Positions 28,995-37,618 of a stretch of 64,000 nt of DNA are shown here, in pieces. This DNA comes from Haliscomenobacter hydrossis DSM 1100. GTDB taxonomy: Bacteria; Bacteroidota; Bacteroidia; Chitinophagales; Saprospiraceae. Made by a program: the position numbers and the translations under genes. The notes below the pieces were generated by a model, which did not search any database, was not told where the DNA came from, and saw only the letters and a list, made by a program, of their open reading frames with translations. Numbering within the stretch: position 1 is the first letter of the stretch; each line of letters starts with the position of its first letter. The stretch lies in contig NC_015510.1 of assembly GCF_000212735.1 (NCBI RefSeq), positions 8,247,001-8,311,000 on the forward strand, in the 5' to 3' direction.

Positions 28995-30713
28995 TTAAGG
29001 ATGCATCGAAAAATACTCCGCCAATGGCCCTAGTGCCAGCGCTGGAAAGAAGGCCAGCGCCGCTACAATGAAGATCACCGCAAAGGTCATCAACCCAAAA
29101 GTGGGGGTATCTACCCGCAGTGTACCTGAACTTTCGGGGATGTACTGCTTCTGCGCCAACAAACCTGCAATGGCTACCGGACCGATGATGGGCAGGAAAC
29201 GGCCCATCAGGAGGACAATCCCCGTGCTGACATTCCAGAAAAAGTTGTTGTCGCCCAGGCCTTCAAACCCACTGCCATTGTTGGCGGAGGCGGAAGTGTA
29301 CTCGTACAACATTTCGCTAAAACCGTGGTTCCCGGGGTTGTTGAGCCAGTTGGCAGGTTTAACTGCCCAGCCAATGTCAGCATGGTGTACAATCAAGTAG
29401 CTGCTCAGGGCGGTGCCCATCAGAATCAAAAAGGGGTGCAGAAGAGTAATCAGGGTAGCGATCTTCATTTCGCGGATTTCTACCTTTTTACCCAATAATT
29501 CCGGGGTGCGCCCCACCATCAAACCGCTGATGAATACTGCAATGATGATAAAAATGTAGTAGTTGAGCAAGCCAACTCCGACACCTCCGTAAAGGGCGTT
29601 GATCATCATGTCCAGCATTTGTAAAAAACCACTGATGGGCGTCATGCTGTCGTGCATGGCATTGACCGAGCCATTGGAGGTAGCCGTAGTCGCGATCCCC
29701 CAAAGGGCCGAGGCTTCGGCACCAATACGCGTTTCTTTGCCTTCCATGCTACCCAAATCCTGGTTGATGCCCATCTGGGCAATGGCGGGATTACCAGCGG
29801 TTTCGGCCATAATGGTACCCATGACAAAGCTCAAAAAGCCCATTGTCATGACCCCAAAAATGATCCAGGCCAATCGACGGCGTTTGAGATAGTACCCCAA
29901 GGCAAACACCAGTGCAATTGGAACGAGCAAAATGGAGATGGTCTGGAGCATGTTGCTCAGAAAATTGGGGTTTTCCAAGGGGTGCGCCGAGTTGACCCCA
30001 AAGAAGCCGCCACCATTGGTTCCCAACTGTTTGATGGCGATCATGGCGGCGGCTGGGCCTTGGGAAATACTTTGTTCAACCCCTTGCAGGGTATTGAGGA
30101 CAATTTTTCCGTCAAAAGTCATCGGTGTGCCACAGGCTAATAAGGCCACAGCCAATACAATGGACAAAGGCAACAAAACCCTGGTGATGCTTTGGATGAA
30201 ATAGACGTAAAAATTGCCGAGGGTACTCGATTGTTTTTCCTGCATGGCCCGGTAAACGCCAGCCAAAGCAGCCATTCCGGTTGCAGCACTTACAAACTGG
30301 AAATACATGATTACCCCTACCTGACTTAAATAGCTCAAGCCAGATTCCCCAGAATAGTGTTGAAGGTTGCAGTTGACTACAAAACTGATGACTGTATTAA
30401 AGGTCAGATCAGGTGTCATGCTCGGGTTGCCATCCGGATTGAGGGGTAAAACACCCTGATAAAAAAGCATGATGAAGCCATAGACCAGCCATAGCATGTT
30501 GATGGTGAGCAAGGCGCGCAAAAAACGTTGCCAACTCATTTCTTCTGCTGGATTTATGCCCCCCAAACGGTACAACAGCCGCTCAAATGGACGCAAAAAA
30601 TCCGTCCAAACCCGCTCGCCCTGGTATACTTTGGCCAAGTAACGCCCCAGTGGGATGGCCAGGACAATGGTCAGGATGAGCGTGGCTACAACTCCGGTAA
30701 GATTGGTATTCAT
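28995..30713 (-). CDS. kdpA: Potassium-transporting ATPase subunit A (channel-like)
   Basis: 572 residues from ATG 30713 ([20 protein letters not shown]); a longer frame would begin inside kdpF. Selectivity-filter-like loops are visible: [52 protein letters not shown] and [17 protein letters not shown], the fourfold repeat of the SKT superfamily. KdpA binds and translocates potassium. It lies 10 bases after kdpF. Confidence 0.95.
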   Translation of the reverse strand: MNTNLTGVVATLILTIVLAIPLGRYLAKVYQGERVWTDFLRPFERLLYRLGGINPAEEMSWQRFLRALLTINMLWLVYGFIMLFYQGVLPLNPDGNPSMTPDLTFNTVISFVVNCNLQHYSGESGLSYLSQVGVIMYFQFVSAATGMAALAGVYRAMQEKQSSTLGNFYVYFIQSITRVLLPLSIVLAVALLACGTPMTFDGKIVLNTLQGVEQSISQGPAAAMIAIKQLGTNGGGFFGVNSAHPLENPNFLSNMLQTISILLVPIALVFALGYYLKRRRLAWIIFGVMTMGFLSFVMGTIMAETAGNPAIAQMGINQDLGSMEGKETRIGAEASALWGIATTATSNGSVNAMHDSMTPISGFLQMLDMMINALYGGVGVGLLNYYIFIIIAVFISGLMVGRTPELLGKKVEIREMKIATLITLLHPFLILMGTALSSYLIVHHADIGWAVKPANWLNNPGNHGFSEMLYEYTSASANNGSGFEGLGDNNFFWNVSTGIVLLMGRFLPIIGPVAIAGLLAQKQYIPESSGTLRVDTPTFGLMTFAVIFIVAALAFFPALALGPLAEYFSMHP

Positions 30714-30723
30714 GGTAGCTTGG

Positions 30724-30804
30724 TTAAAATTTTTCTGGTCGCAAGAGCACGTAAATGAGGTACCCAAACACGACCAAACAAAGGATGAATAGTGCGCTGA
30801 ACAT
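30724..30804 (-). CDS. kdpF: Potassium-transporting ATPase small subunit F
   Basis: A 26-residue single-helix peptide, MFSALFILCLVVFGYLIYVL then LRPEKF, ended by TAA at 30724-30726. Size, hydrophobicity and the basic end ending just before kdpA match KdpF, which stabilises the KdpABC complex. Position directly upstream of kdpA is as in other species. Confidence 0.88.
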   Translation of the reverse strand: MFSALFILCLVVFGYLIYVLLRPEKF

Positions 30805-30813
30805 GATGATGCT

Positions 30814-30906
30814 TTAGATTTGTTCGAAATGATCGTTTACCCAGTAAAAAAGGGCGAAACAAATCAAGCCCCCGATGAGTAATGCTGCTGCGATGAGTGT
30901 GTCCAT
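30814..30906 (-). CDS. 30-residue single-helix peptide at the head of the kdp operon
   Basis: ATG 30906 opens MDTLIAAALLIGGLICFALF then YWVNDHFEQI and TAA at 30814-30816, nine bases before the kdpF start. One clear membrane helix with an acidic end. It could be a second KdpF-like accessory peptide or a leader peptide. No name is known to me. Small size makes the call tentative, but its tight spacing with kdpF and its clean membrane profile support it. Confidence 0.6.
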   Translation of the reverse strand: MDTLIAAALLIGGLICFALFYWVNDHFEQI

Positions 30907-31075
30907 AAGTTTGGTTTTGATTCGCTGGAGGAATGCCAAAACTTATGCCGAAAAAAGGATGTGCGAAAATTTAGTTGATTATCAGTTGAATAGCTGATTT
31001 GTTGGCTAAATACCAAATCGAAAACCATGCAGAAATGGAAAACGGTTTTCGGAAATGGAAGGGTCACTAGATTTC

Positions 31076-31104
31076 CTTTTCGAAAGCTTCAGACTTTCGA
31101 AAAG
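31076..31104. repeat. Hairpin CTTTTCGAAAG-N7-CTTTCGAAAAG
   Basis: Eleven-base perfect stem with loop CTTCAGA. It shares the words TCGAAAG and CTTTCGA with the hairpin at 31214-31244, 110 bases away. No T-run follows on either strand. Confidence 0.7.
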
Positions 31105-31213
31105 ATCAAGTTTGTAAAATCTTGATAAAATACGATCACTACTCCTTCAATCATTAGTGCACAAAAATTCTGGGTTTTGTAATGCAATTAATGCCAAAAT
31201 GGTGCACGCTTAA

Positions 31214-31244
31214 CCTCTTCGAAAGTCTAAAACTTTCGAAGAGG
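31214..31244. terminator. Hairpin just downstream of the YitT gene
   Basis: Twelve-base perfect stem CCTCTTCGAAAG / CTTTCGAAGAGG with loop TCTAAAA, 14 bases past the stop of the minus-strand YitT gene. The T-run (GGGGTTTT) is on the plus side, so termination of the minus transcript is not certain. Confidence 0.45.
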
Positions 31245-31258
31245 GGTTTTCAACGCCA

Positions 31259-32221
31259 CTAGTGCAGGGGTCGCTTTTTGATCATGCCCCCTTTGGTATC
31301 ATTAACACTATGCATCAAGATGAAAGCGCCGGGGTCAATTTTTTCAATTTCCGTTTTGAGGCTACTCACCTCAAGGCGGGTGATGACGGTAAATACAATA
31401 TCGATGTCATTGTGGCGGTGTCCGGTTGTTCCGTAACCACGTTCCCCTTTATAAATAGTCACCCCGCGCCCCAGATCATTGGTGATCATTTGACGGATTT
31501 CCTCCGACTTGACCGAAATAATGGTTACTCCGGTATATTCTTCGATGCCTTCTACGATAAAATCTACGGTTTTTGAAGCGGAAAGGTAAGTGAGGATAGA
31601 ATACAAAGCCGTTTCAATAGACAACAACCAGGCGGCTACGGAAAAAATGATGATGTTAAAAATCAAAATCAAGTCACCAACCGTCAGGCCTGTTCGGCGA
31701 CTCAGGTTGATCGCCAGTACTTCCGTACCGTCAATCACACCGCCTCCTCGAATGGCCAGCCCAATTCCCGAACCTAGAAAAAAGCCGCCAAAAACCGCGA
31801 CCAACAGTTTGTCCTCGGTGATTTGAGGATAAGGAATCACTTCAACCGCAATGGACAAGGCAAAGATTGCCACTGCCGTTTTGACCGCAAAGTCCAGGCC
31901 AATCGTGCGATAGCCAATCAGTACAAATGGAAGATTGACCAGTAGCAATAAAATGGAAAGAGAGACCCCGGTGATTTCGGAAATCAACAAAGAAATCCCC
32001 ACCGCTCCTCCGTCGACAAACTCATTGGGCAATAAAAAACCTTTTAAGCCAAAACCTGCGGAGAGTACCCCCAAACTCAACAAAAAAAGCTGGATGAGGC
32101 GACGTTTGAACACGATTTGAAATTGCTTGAACCCCTTGGCCAATACATAGTTGCTGTATTTATTGAGGTTCCTTTTGCGCAAAGTGGTGTTTAAAATAAT
32201 CTTGGTCCACAATGAATTCAT
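31259..32221 (-). CDS. YitT family membrane protein (DUF161/DUF2179)
   Basis: 320 residues from ATG 32221; the frame could start at a TTG 93 bases earlier, but ATG is preferred. Five or six membrane helices (LIQLFLLSLGVLSAGFGLKG, ISLLISEITGVSLSILLLLV, LLVAVFGGFFLGSGIGLAIR) with the family motif GGVIDGTEVLAI. The C-terminal cytosolic DUF2179 domain has EYTGVTIISVKS and GERGYGTTGHRHNDIDIVF. Function of YitT proteins is not established. The gene lies between the NtrC-type regulator and the kdp operon on the same strand. Confidence 0.85.
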   Translation of the reverse strand: MNSLWTKIILNTTLRKRNLNKYSNYVLAKGFKQFQIVFKRRLIQLFLLSLGVLSAGFGLKGFLLPNEFVDGGAVGISLLISEITGVSLSILLLLVNLPFVLIGYRTIGLDFAVKTAVAIFALSIAVEVIPYPQITEDKLLVAVFGGFFLGSGIGLAIRGGGVIDGTEVLAINLSRRTGLTVGDLILIFNIIIFSVAAWLLSIETALYSILTYLSASKTVDFIVEGIEEYTGVTIISVKSEEIRQMITNDLGRGVTIYKGERGYGTTGHRHNDIDIVFTVITRLEVSSLKTEIEKIDPGAFILMHSVNDTKGGMIKKRPLH

Positions 32222-32393
32222 GTATGCGTTACGTTTAATTCGGTAAAACAATGGTAGATCCTTTGCTGGAAGGTTATTCTTCAGCGAGGTTATTATTTTC
32301 TGTGTGCGATCCAAATAATGGTGGGTTGTCTAAAGGTGTAACGCCCCCGGTTTTGAAATAGTTTGCCGTGGCAGGTCTGGATATTGTTACTGT

Positions 32394-33722
32394 TTACAAA
32401 TTGAATTCCTTGATCTTGGCATAAAGTGTGGTCAAGCCGATGCCCAATAATTCTGCAGCGCGGGTTTTGTTGCCATGGGTATGTTCCAGCATGCGGGAAA
32501 TATGGCGCTTTTCCATGTCGCGTAATGACAGAAGTCCTTCCGAGGAGTGATTCAAGTTTTGATGAAAGTCCCAGGGTAAATTTTCCACTTCAAGTAGTGC
32601 CTTTTCGCTGAGGATACAAGCCCGTTCGAGCACATTGCGCAGTTCTCGAATGTTGCCTCGCCAATGGTGTTGTTGGAGCAAATCGCTAAAATGGGCTTGC
32701 ATGCCCGTAATTTTTTTGCCTAGTTTTTTACTGAATTGGCTGATAAAATGCGCGGCCAATAAGGGTATATCTTCCACTCGTTCGTTGAGGGAAGGCAGGT
32801 GGATGCTGAAGGTTGCCAGGCGATAAAAAAGATCCAACCGAAAATGTCCGGCACTACTTTCTTGTTCCAGGTTGCGGTTGGTAGTCGCAATGATGCGTAC
32901 ATCTACTTTTTGAGTTTTGGTGCTGCCCACTTTGAGGTACTCCCCATTTTCCAAAACCCGCAGTAATTTGGTTTGTAACTCCAGGGGCATTTCACCAATT
33001 TCATCCAGGAACAAGGTGCCTTGATGGGCTTCTTCCAAGAGGCCTTTTTTGTCTTTAAGGGCACCCGTAAAAGCACCTGCTTTATGGCCAAACAATTCAC
33101 TTTCGATGATTTCTCGTGAAAAAGCGGCGCAGTTGAGGGCGACAAAAGCCTGGTCTTTGCGCTTGCTGGCGGAGTGAATGGCTTGGGCGAAAACATCTTT
33201 ACCCGTGCCCGTTTCTCCGGTTAACAAAATACTGGCGTCGGTAGGGGCTACTTTTTGGGCCAATTCGATGGCTTTTTTGAGGGGCACTGATTGGCCAATG
33301 ATGGCGGAGAACCCATGATTTTCTTGCAACTGAACGGGGGAGTGCTGGTTTTTTAGCAAGGCCTTTTCACTGGCCTGGGCGAGCAAGGTCAAGATGCGGT
33401 TGTTGTCGTCACCTTTGACAAGGTAATCGAAGGCTCCATTTTTGATCGCCCGAACTCCATCGGGAATATTGCCAAAGGCGGTAAGCAGAATGACTTCGGT
33501 ATGGGGGTATTGCAGTTTGATGGTTTTTGTAAGTTCAACACCATTGCCATCGGGCAGTTTTACATCGCAGAGCACAACTGGAAAACTTTGTTGGGTAAGT
33601 AGTTTGAGGCCAGTTTCACAGTCACCAGCTTCACTGACTTCGTAATTTTCGAGCCGCAACAGTCTGGCGAGTAATCCCCTCAATTTGATTTCGTCGTCGA
33701 TGATAAGTACCGATGTTTTCAT
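32394..33722 (-). CDS. NtrC-family response regulator, sigma-54 dependent
   Basis: 442 residues from ATG 33722 (MKTSVLIIDDEIKLRGLLAR). Receiver domain with acidic pocket DDE and phospho-Asp in VVLCDVKLPDGNG. AAA+ domain: Walker A GETGTGKD, the sigma-54 contact loop GAFTGA, Walker B GTLFLDEIGEMP, and RIIATTNRNLE. Fis-type helix-turn-helix at the C-terminus (RAAELLGIGLTTLYAKIKEF). No kdpE is present in the kdp operon. This regulator, upstream of the operon on the same strand with only yitT between, is a good candidate for the partner of the kdp histidine kinase; that link is inference. Confidence 0.9.
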   Translation of the reverse strand: MKTSVLIIDDEIKLRGLLARLLRLENYEVSEAGDCETGLKLLTQQSFPVVLCDVKLPDGNGVELTKTIKLQYPHTEVILLTAFGNIPDGVRAIKNGAFDYLVKGDDNNRILTLLAQASEKALLKNQHSPVQLQENHGFSAIIGQSVPLKKAIELAQKVAPTDASILLTGETGTGKDVFAQAIHSASKRKDQAFVALNCAAFSREIIESELFGHKAGAFTGALKDKKGLLEEAHQGTLFLDEIGEMPLELQTKLLRVLENGEYLKVGSTKTQKVDVRIIATTNRNLEQESSAGHFRLDLFYRLATFSIHLPSLNERVEDIPLLAAHFISQFSKKLGKKITGMQAHFSDLLQQHHWRGNIRELRNVLERACILSEKALLEVENLPWDFHQNLNHSSEGLLSLRDMEKRHISRMLEHTHGNKTRAAELLGIGLTTLYAKIKEFNL

Positions 33723-33738
33723 AAAATGGATCTGATTG

Positions 33739-33746
33739 CAAAAATA
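33739..33746 (-). promoter_or_regulatory. -7 box for the NtrC-type regulator
   Basis: Reads TATTTTTG on the minus strand, 17 bases before ATG 33722, the right distance for a short leader. The -33 element is not clear. Confidence 0.35.
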
Positions 33747-33791
33747 ACAGCTATACTTGACAACTTTTGCAGAATAAAAACAAAGAAATGT

Positions 33792-33823
33792 GTTGCTTTT
33801 GCTGTTAATAACATTTATTTTTG
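33792..33823 (+). promoter_or_regulatory. Bacteroidota sigma-A promoter for the AlkD-like gene
   Basis: GTTG at 33792-33795, 20-base spacer, TATTTTTG at 33816-33823. One mismatch in the -33 element. Leader of about 20 bases before ATG 33851. Confidence 0.6.
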
Positions 33824-33850
33824 CTAGGCACACTTTAGATCCTAAATTTT

Positions 33851-34567
33851 ATGCCTACTGTAAATGAAGTAATGCACCTACTGGAGGAACACCAGAGCCC
33901 CAGTACCAAAAAAACCTTGATGGTTCACGGTGCTCGCGAGCCTTTTTTTGGAGTTAAAGTAGGGGATATGAAAGCCATCATGAAAACCCTGAAAATTAAA
34001 AAAGACCACCAATTGGCGCTCGATCTTTATGCAACAGGGAATTCCGATGCCATGTACTTTGCTGGTCTCATCGCAGATGAAAAAAAGGTGACCAAAGCGG
34101 AATTGAAGCAGTGGCTTAAAGCGGCATATTGGTACATGTTGTATGATTTTACGGTTCCTTGGCTGGCAGCAGAATCACCCTTTGGCGAGGAATTGGGATT
34201 GGAATGGATCGACTCCCCGGAAGAAAATATTGCTTCGGCGGGTTGGGCTACCCTTTCCAATTGGATGCATCTTCAGTCCAATGATCGACTGAACCTCGCA
34301 TTGTATCAGTCTTTATTGGAACGGGTGCAAAAAAATATTCATCAGGCTCAAAACCGGGTACGCTACACCATGAATGGATTCATCATTGCACTAGGTACCC
34401 AGTTGCCCGAATTGACTGAACGCTGCATCGAAGTATCCGAAAATCTGGGCAAAATTGAAGTAAATATGGGCGGAACTTCCTGTAAAGTTCCGGATGCAGG
34501 CGAGTACATTTTCAAAATTCAGGAAATGGGGCGGATTGGAAAAAAGAAAAAAATGGCGCGTTGTTAA
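33851..34567 (+). CDS. DNA alkylation repair protein, AlkD-like HEAT-repeat family
   Basis: 238 residues of alpha-helical HEAT-like repeats. Family marks: FFGVKVGDMKAIMKTLK (the FGV-x-VP/GD-like start), YMLYDFTVPWLA, WIDSPEENIASAGWATLSNW, and the conserved end IEVNMGGTSCKVPDAGEYIF. AlkD enzymes excise positively charged alkylated bases without base flipping. This sequence belongs to a divergent subgroup, so glycosylase activity is not certain. It is divergent from the NtrC-type gene and ends before a strong hairpin. Confidence 0.8.
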   Translation: MPTVNEVMHLLEEHQSPSTKKTLMVHGAREPFFGVKVGDMKAIMKTLKIKKDHQLALDLYATGNSDAMYFAGLIADEKKVTKAELKQWLKAAYWYMLYDFTVPWLAAESPFGEELGLEWIDSPEENIASAGWATLSNWMHLQSNDRLNLALYQSLLERVQKNIHQAQNRVRYTMNGFIIALGTQLPELTERCIEVSENLGKIEVNMGGTSCKVPDAGEYIFKIQEMGRIGKKKKMARC

Positions 34568-34575
34568 ACAGTTAG

Positions 34576-34607
34576 TTGTCCCGAATTTTCAGAAAAATTC
34601 GGGACAA
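34576..34607. terminator. Hairpin terminator downstream of the AlkD-like gene
   Basis: Perfect 14-base stem TTGTCCCGAATTTT / AAAATTCGGGACAA with a 4-base loop, 8 bases past the stop. It lies between convergent genes and is symmetrical enough to work both ways; no long T-run follows. Confidence 0.65.
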
Positions 34608-34640
34608 TTCATGTCTTTCTACATCTACCGCAGAGCGATT

Positions 34641-37088
34641 TTAACCACCTTTTGGTACAAATGCCCACTCACTTACGGTTGGTTTACCTTTGTCAAGGGC
34701 ATTGCGCATGAAGAATAGCTCGTTGTATTCGCCCTTGGCCCATTGATCCACCATGTGATCATAGTAGCGACTACCGGGATTACCTGAACTCCCTCCAGGA
34801 TATACGCCCCAAGCTTTTACCCCGTCTTTGGCAAGCTCTACGACCATGCGCCAGGATGGACCGTGTCCACCGCGGGTGGCGTTGGGGGCTTGGGCATGCC
34901 CACTGATGGGCAGATTGGTACGGGAAAATGCGGGCAATCGCGCCAGGTGGTTGATCGAAGCATTGTTGACACTGCGCCAGTCTTGGACGGGTGTTTTTGA
35001 GAAACTCTGGCAAATTTTGCGAAAAGCAGTCAAGACCAGATCGGAGGCCTGCTCAACTGCTGCGGTTTTTTTAACATCAAAAATAGAATGGCTGGGCGTT
35101 TTTTCCAAAAGCGCCAAAAAGCGCCAGCTTTCTACACTCAGCACCTCTACAGAGTCGCGCCATTTAATGATTTCGTCAAAACACAGCACATAAGTACTGT
35201 CCAGCCAGGATTGAAACATGACGGGTTCAGTTTTGCGGTAATCGTAATTGCCATTCCAGTTTTCCAGTTTTTTGAGCACTGCCTTTTCCTGGGTGTTGAG
35301 TTTTGCTGGAGGCAGTAATTTCAGGAGCAGTGGCAAAGCGTCTTCTGCTTGTAGGCTATGTGGATTGTTTTGCAGCGCCATCAGGTCTTTGACCGTAATA
35401 CTGTCCATTGCGGCCAAACTGCGGTTGATGAACCGGCCCCGGTAATCATCAAAGCCACCATTATAATAATATGGATAAGTTTGATCAGTGGAATGCTGGT
35501 TGGCTGAAGCGACAAAACCCCGTTGCGGATTGCGCACCTGGGGGATTTGGTCGCGTGGGATAAAACCCTGCCAGGCATTGCTGGACAGTGATCCATCCTG
35601 TACAAAACGCCCTTGTTCCTTTTGTTTGATGGGAAACTTGCCGTTCACCTTGAGGGCAATATCCCCATCACGGGCTGCAAAAACGAAGTTTTGCGCAGGT
35701 GCATCGTAGCCGGTCAACGCCTGGGCATACTCAGCGTAGTTTTTGGCTTTCATTAAGCGAACAATGCTGCCTGCCTCATAAAATGGTCGTTTTTCCGGGC
35801 GTTCTGAGGGTAGCCAATGCATGGCCAGCCCATAATAGGGCGATGAGGTGGAGTCTTCAAACACCAGAGGCCCCCAATGGGTATACTTGACCTGAATTTT
35901 AACCGGCTCTGGTTTACCCAATACCTTGATCTCTTCTTCGCGAATCTCAACCTGGCGTGTGCCACCATCAAAATGGTAGCTCTGGCGTTTGTTGTCGGCC
36001 CACTTGATGGCGTACCAATCCAGTACATCCTGGCCTACATTGGTTTGACCCCAGGCAATGTGTTCATTAAAACCAATGATTACTCCCGGCAAACCGGGCA
36101 ATGATACGCCGTAGCTATTGAACTCCGGGCTTTGCATCTGGATTTCAAACCAAATGGAAGGCAAGGTGAGTCCCAAGTGTGGATCGTTGCACAAAATGGG
36201 GTTGCCGTTGAGCGTTTTTTGCGCACTTACTGCCCAATTGTTGCTGCCGATCCCTTCATAAGGCTGAGGGATATTTTGATCCGGAAAGAGTCCGCTCAAT
36301 AAACTTTCCGCAACCTTGACTTGTGTTTGTGGTTGGGTGGGTGTAAAATTCCACTTCACCTCGCTGGGGATAATGGGTGATTGTTTGGGATTGTATTCTG
36401 GGAACAAATCCCGGAAAAGTTCTTCTCCTAGAATCGTACGGGTATTGCTTGCGGCCAGGTCTTCATTGCGGGCGCAAAGATCTTCCTGCATGGCCTTAAA
36501 GAAAAATACAGAACGCAGGGATGTCCAGGGCTCGGGTTTGAAACCCAAAAGTTTGTATTCCAGAGGATACTGTGCGGGTTTCAACTGATTGATGTAGGCA
36601 TTAACCCCCGCAACATAGGCATTCATGGTGGCCAGGTCTTGCTCGGAATGCTCCCAAACTTTGAGGGCCTCTTCAGCCGCTTTGACAATACCTTTGCGGC
36701 GTTGTAACAAGTCGGAAGCCAAAGCCCGTTCACCCACTATTTCAGCTAGCCGACCGCTGACTTTGCGGGTCGACATGTCCATTTGCCACAAGCGGTTATA
36801 AGCTGTGATGTATCCTTGGGCAAAAAAAGCATCTTCGCTGTTTTCGGCAAAAATATGTGGCACGCGCCGTTCATCCATTTTGAGCACAACTTTGCCTTTT
36901 AAGCCATCCAGTGACAAAGTTTGGTTGGGCAAAGGACTGTGTTTTTCTGCATTGGCCCAAAACCCACTTACAGGGTTGAGCAAAGCCCCCATTGCGGGTA
37001 CGGGAGAGCCAAAGGGATTGTGGGTATTCAACACCCAAAGTAGACCTACACTGAGGAGTGCAAGTACACACAATTTCAACAAACGCAT
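34641..37088 (-). CDS. Penicillin acylase family N-terminal nucleophile hydrolase
   Basis: 815 residues from ATG 37088 (MRLLKLCVLALLSVGLLWVL), with a signal or anchor helix. The alpha region has FAENSEDAFFAQGYITAYNR and RLWQMDMSTRKVSGRLAEIV. The autocatalytic Gly-Ser junction is GIGSNNWAVS, making Ser~282 the new N-terminal nucleophile of the beta chain, followed by ILCNDPHLGLTLPSIWFEIQ. The end has GGHGPSWRMVVEL and PGGSSGNPGS. These periplasmic enzymes cleave amides such as beta-lactam side chains or acyl-homoserine lactones. Substrate unknown. Confidence 0.9.
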   Translation of the reverse strand: MRLLKLCVLALLSVGLLWVLNTHNPFGSPVPAMGALLNPVSGFWANAEKHSPLPNQTLSLDGLKGKVVLKMDERRVPHIFAENSEDAFFAQGYITAYNRLWQMDMSTRKVSGRLAEIVGERALASDLLQRRKGIVKAAEEALKVWEHSEQDLATMNAYVAGVNAYINQLKPAQYPLEYKLLGFKPEPWTSLRSVFFFKAMQEDLCARNEDLAASNTRTILGEELFRDLFPEYNPKQSPIIPSEVKWNFTPTQPQTQVKVAESLLSGLFPDQNIPQPYEGIGSNNWAVSAQKTLNGNPILCNDPHLGLTLPSIWFEIQMQSPEFNSYGVSLPGLPGVIIGFNEHIAWGQTNVGQDVLDWYAIKWADNKRQSYHFDGGTRQVEIREEEIKVLGKPEPVKIQVKYTHWGPLVFEDSTSSPYYGLAMHWLPSERPEKRPFYEAGSIVRLMKAKNYAEYAQALTGYDAPAQNFVFAARDGDIALKVNGKFPIKQKEQGRFVQDGSLSSNAWQGFIPRDQIPQVRNPQRGFVASANQHSTDQTYPYYYNGGFDDYRGRFINRSLAAMDSITVKDLMALQNNPHSLQAEDALPLLLKLLPPAKLNTQEKAVLKKLENWNGNYDYRKTEPVMFQSWLDSTYVLCFDEIIKWRDSVEVLSVESWRFLALLEKTPSHSIFDVKKTAAVEQASDLVLTAFRKICQSFSKTPVQDWRSVNNASINHLARLPAFSRTNLPISGHAQAPNATRGGHGPSWRMVVELAKDGVKAWGVYPGGSSGNPGSRYYDHMVDQWAKGEYNELFFMRNALDKGKPTVSEWAFVPKGG

Positions 37089-37146
37089 GGTTTTATTGGT
37101 TTCTGGTAAGCTCAAGTAAAAACTGAACCCTGTGGTTCATACATGC

Positions 37147-37308
37147 TAAGGGACGGGAATTAAATAAAGTTACATTTTGACGGTCTCTTTTTTGATTTTG
37201 CTGCGTTACTCGTCAGTTGCGTAGTGTACTATGCGCCTTCCTCGCGCCTTGCCAAATCAAAAAATAGCCGAGTCAACTTTGCAACTTTATTTAATTTCCG
37301 TCCCTAAG
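37147..37308. repeat. Long palindromic element, family B copy 2
   Basis: Outer arms TAAGGGACGGGAATTAAATA (37147 on) and its near complement ending TCCGTCCCTAAG at 37308. Core: TTTTTTGATTTTGCTGCGTT, GTAGTGTACTATGCGCC, TCGCGCCTTGCCAAATC and an A-run. The core layout matches the element at 14998-15158 although outer arms differ. Confidence 0.82.
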
Positions 37309-37412
37309 ATAAGAAACTCTAGTGTTACAGTGATAATAATGAACTAATTTATCTAAATGCAAAGCTATGTTTTTCGAAATTTACTTTCGCAGAACAAAAT
37401 TTCGAAAAAATA

Positions 37413-37444
37413 TTTGATTGCATGGAAAAAGTATTGTATCTTTG
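37413..37444 (+). promoter_or_regulatory. Bacteroidota sigma-A promoter for a candidate small RNA
   Basis: Exact match: TTTG at 37413-37416, 20-base spacer, TATCTTTG at 37437-37444. No gene on this strand follows for more than 800 bases; a terminator follows after about 70. Confidence 0.72.
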
Positions 37445-37450
37445 TTGCAT

Positions 37451-37524
37451 CTTAAAGTAGTTTTTGTGTTTATTTGTTTGGGTTAGAGGCCCTTGCTGGA
37501 GTGGTTCAGCAAGGGTTTTTTTTT
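37451..37524 (+). ncRNA. Candidate small RNA of about 74 nt
   Basis: It lies between the exact promoter at 37413-37444 and a textbook intrinsic terminator: stem CCCTTGCTG / CAGCAAGGG (37490-37515) followed by nine Ts (37516-37524). No start codon opens a frame of note inside it. The 5' half is A/T- and G-rich and unstructured, which could serve as a pairing region. I do not recognise a named RNA family. The start is estimated from the promoter. Confidence 0.6.
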
Positions 37525-37544
37525 GCCCATTTCAACAAAAAGCA

Positions 37545-37582
37545 TAAAAAAAGCCCTACACTTAGGAAAGTGTAAGGCTTTT
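37545..37582 (-). terminator. Intrinsic terminator of the DUF1573 gene
   Basis: On the minus strand, 37 bases past the stop of the DUF1573 gene: stem AAAAGCC-TACACTT / AAGTGTA-GGCTTTT with a short loop, then a T-run (A-run at 37546-37552 on the plus strand). Confidence 0.75.
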
Positions 37583-37618
37583 GGCAAATTTTCTTCCGCA
37601 GAAGAAAACCTTGCTCAA

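Larger units (their letters stand above)
30907..31258. other. Gap upstream of the kdp operon holding two related hairpins
   Basis: Apart from the hairpins at 31076-31104 and 31214-31244 no gene is seen. The kdp promoter should be here; no convincing TTTG/TAnnTTTG pair was found on the minus strand. A GG-N10-GC sigma-54-like site at 30924-30938 is discussed among rejected items. Confidence 0.5.

Noticed and set aside
30924-30938. Sigma-54-like site on the minus strand (TGGCA, GG-N10-GC) just upstream of the kdp peptide
   Set aside because: The spacing is right and an NtrC-type regulator is near, but the -12 element reads CAGC not TTGC and the start would fall about 6 bases before ATG 30906. 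Not strong enough to annotate.
31183-31196. TGGCA-N4-TTGCA on the minus strand
   Set aside because: Both half-sites look good, but the spacing is two bases too short for sigma-54.
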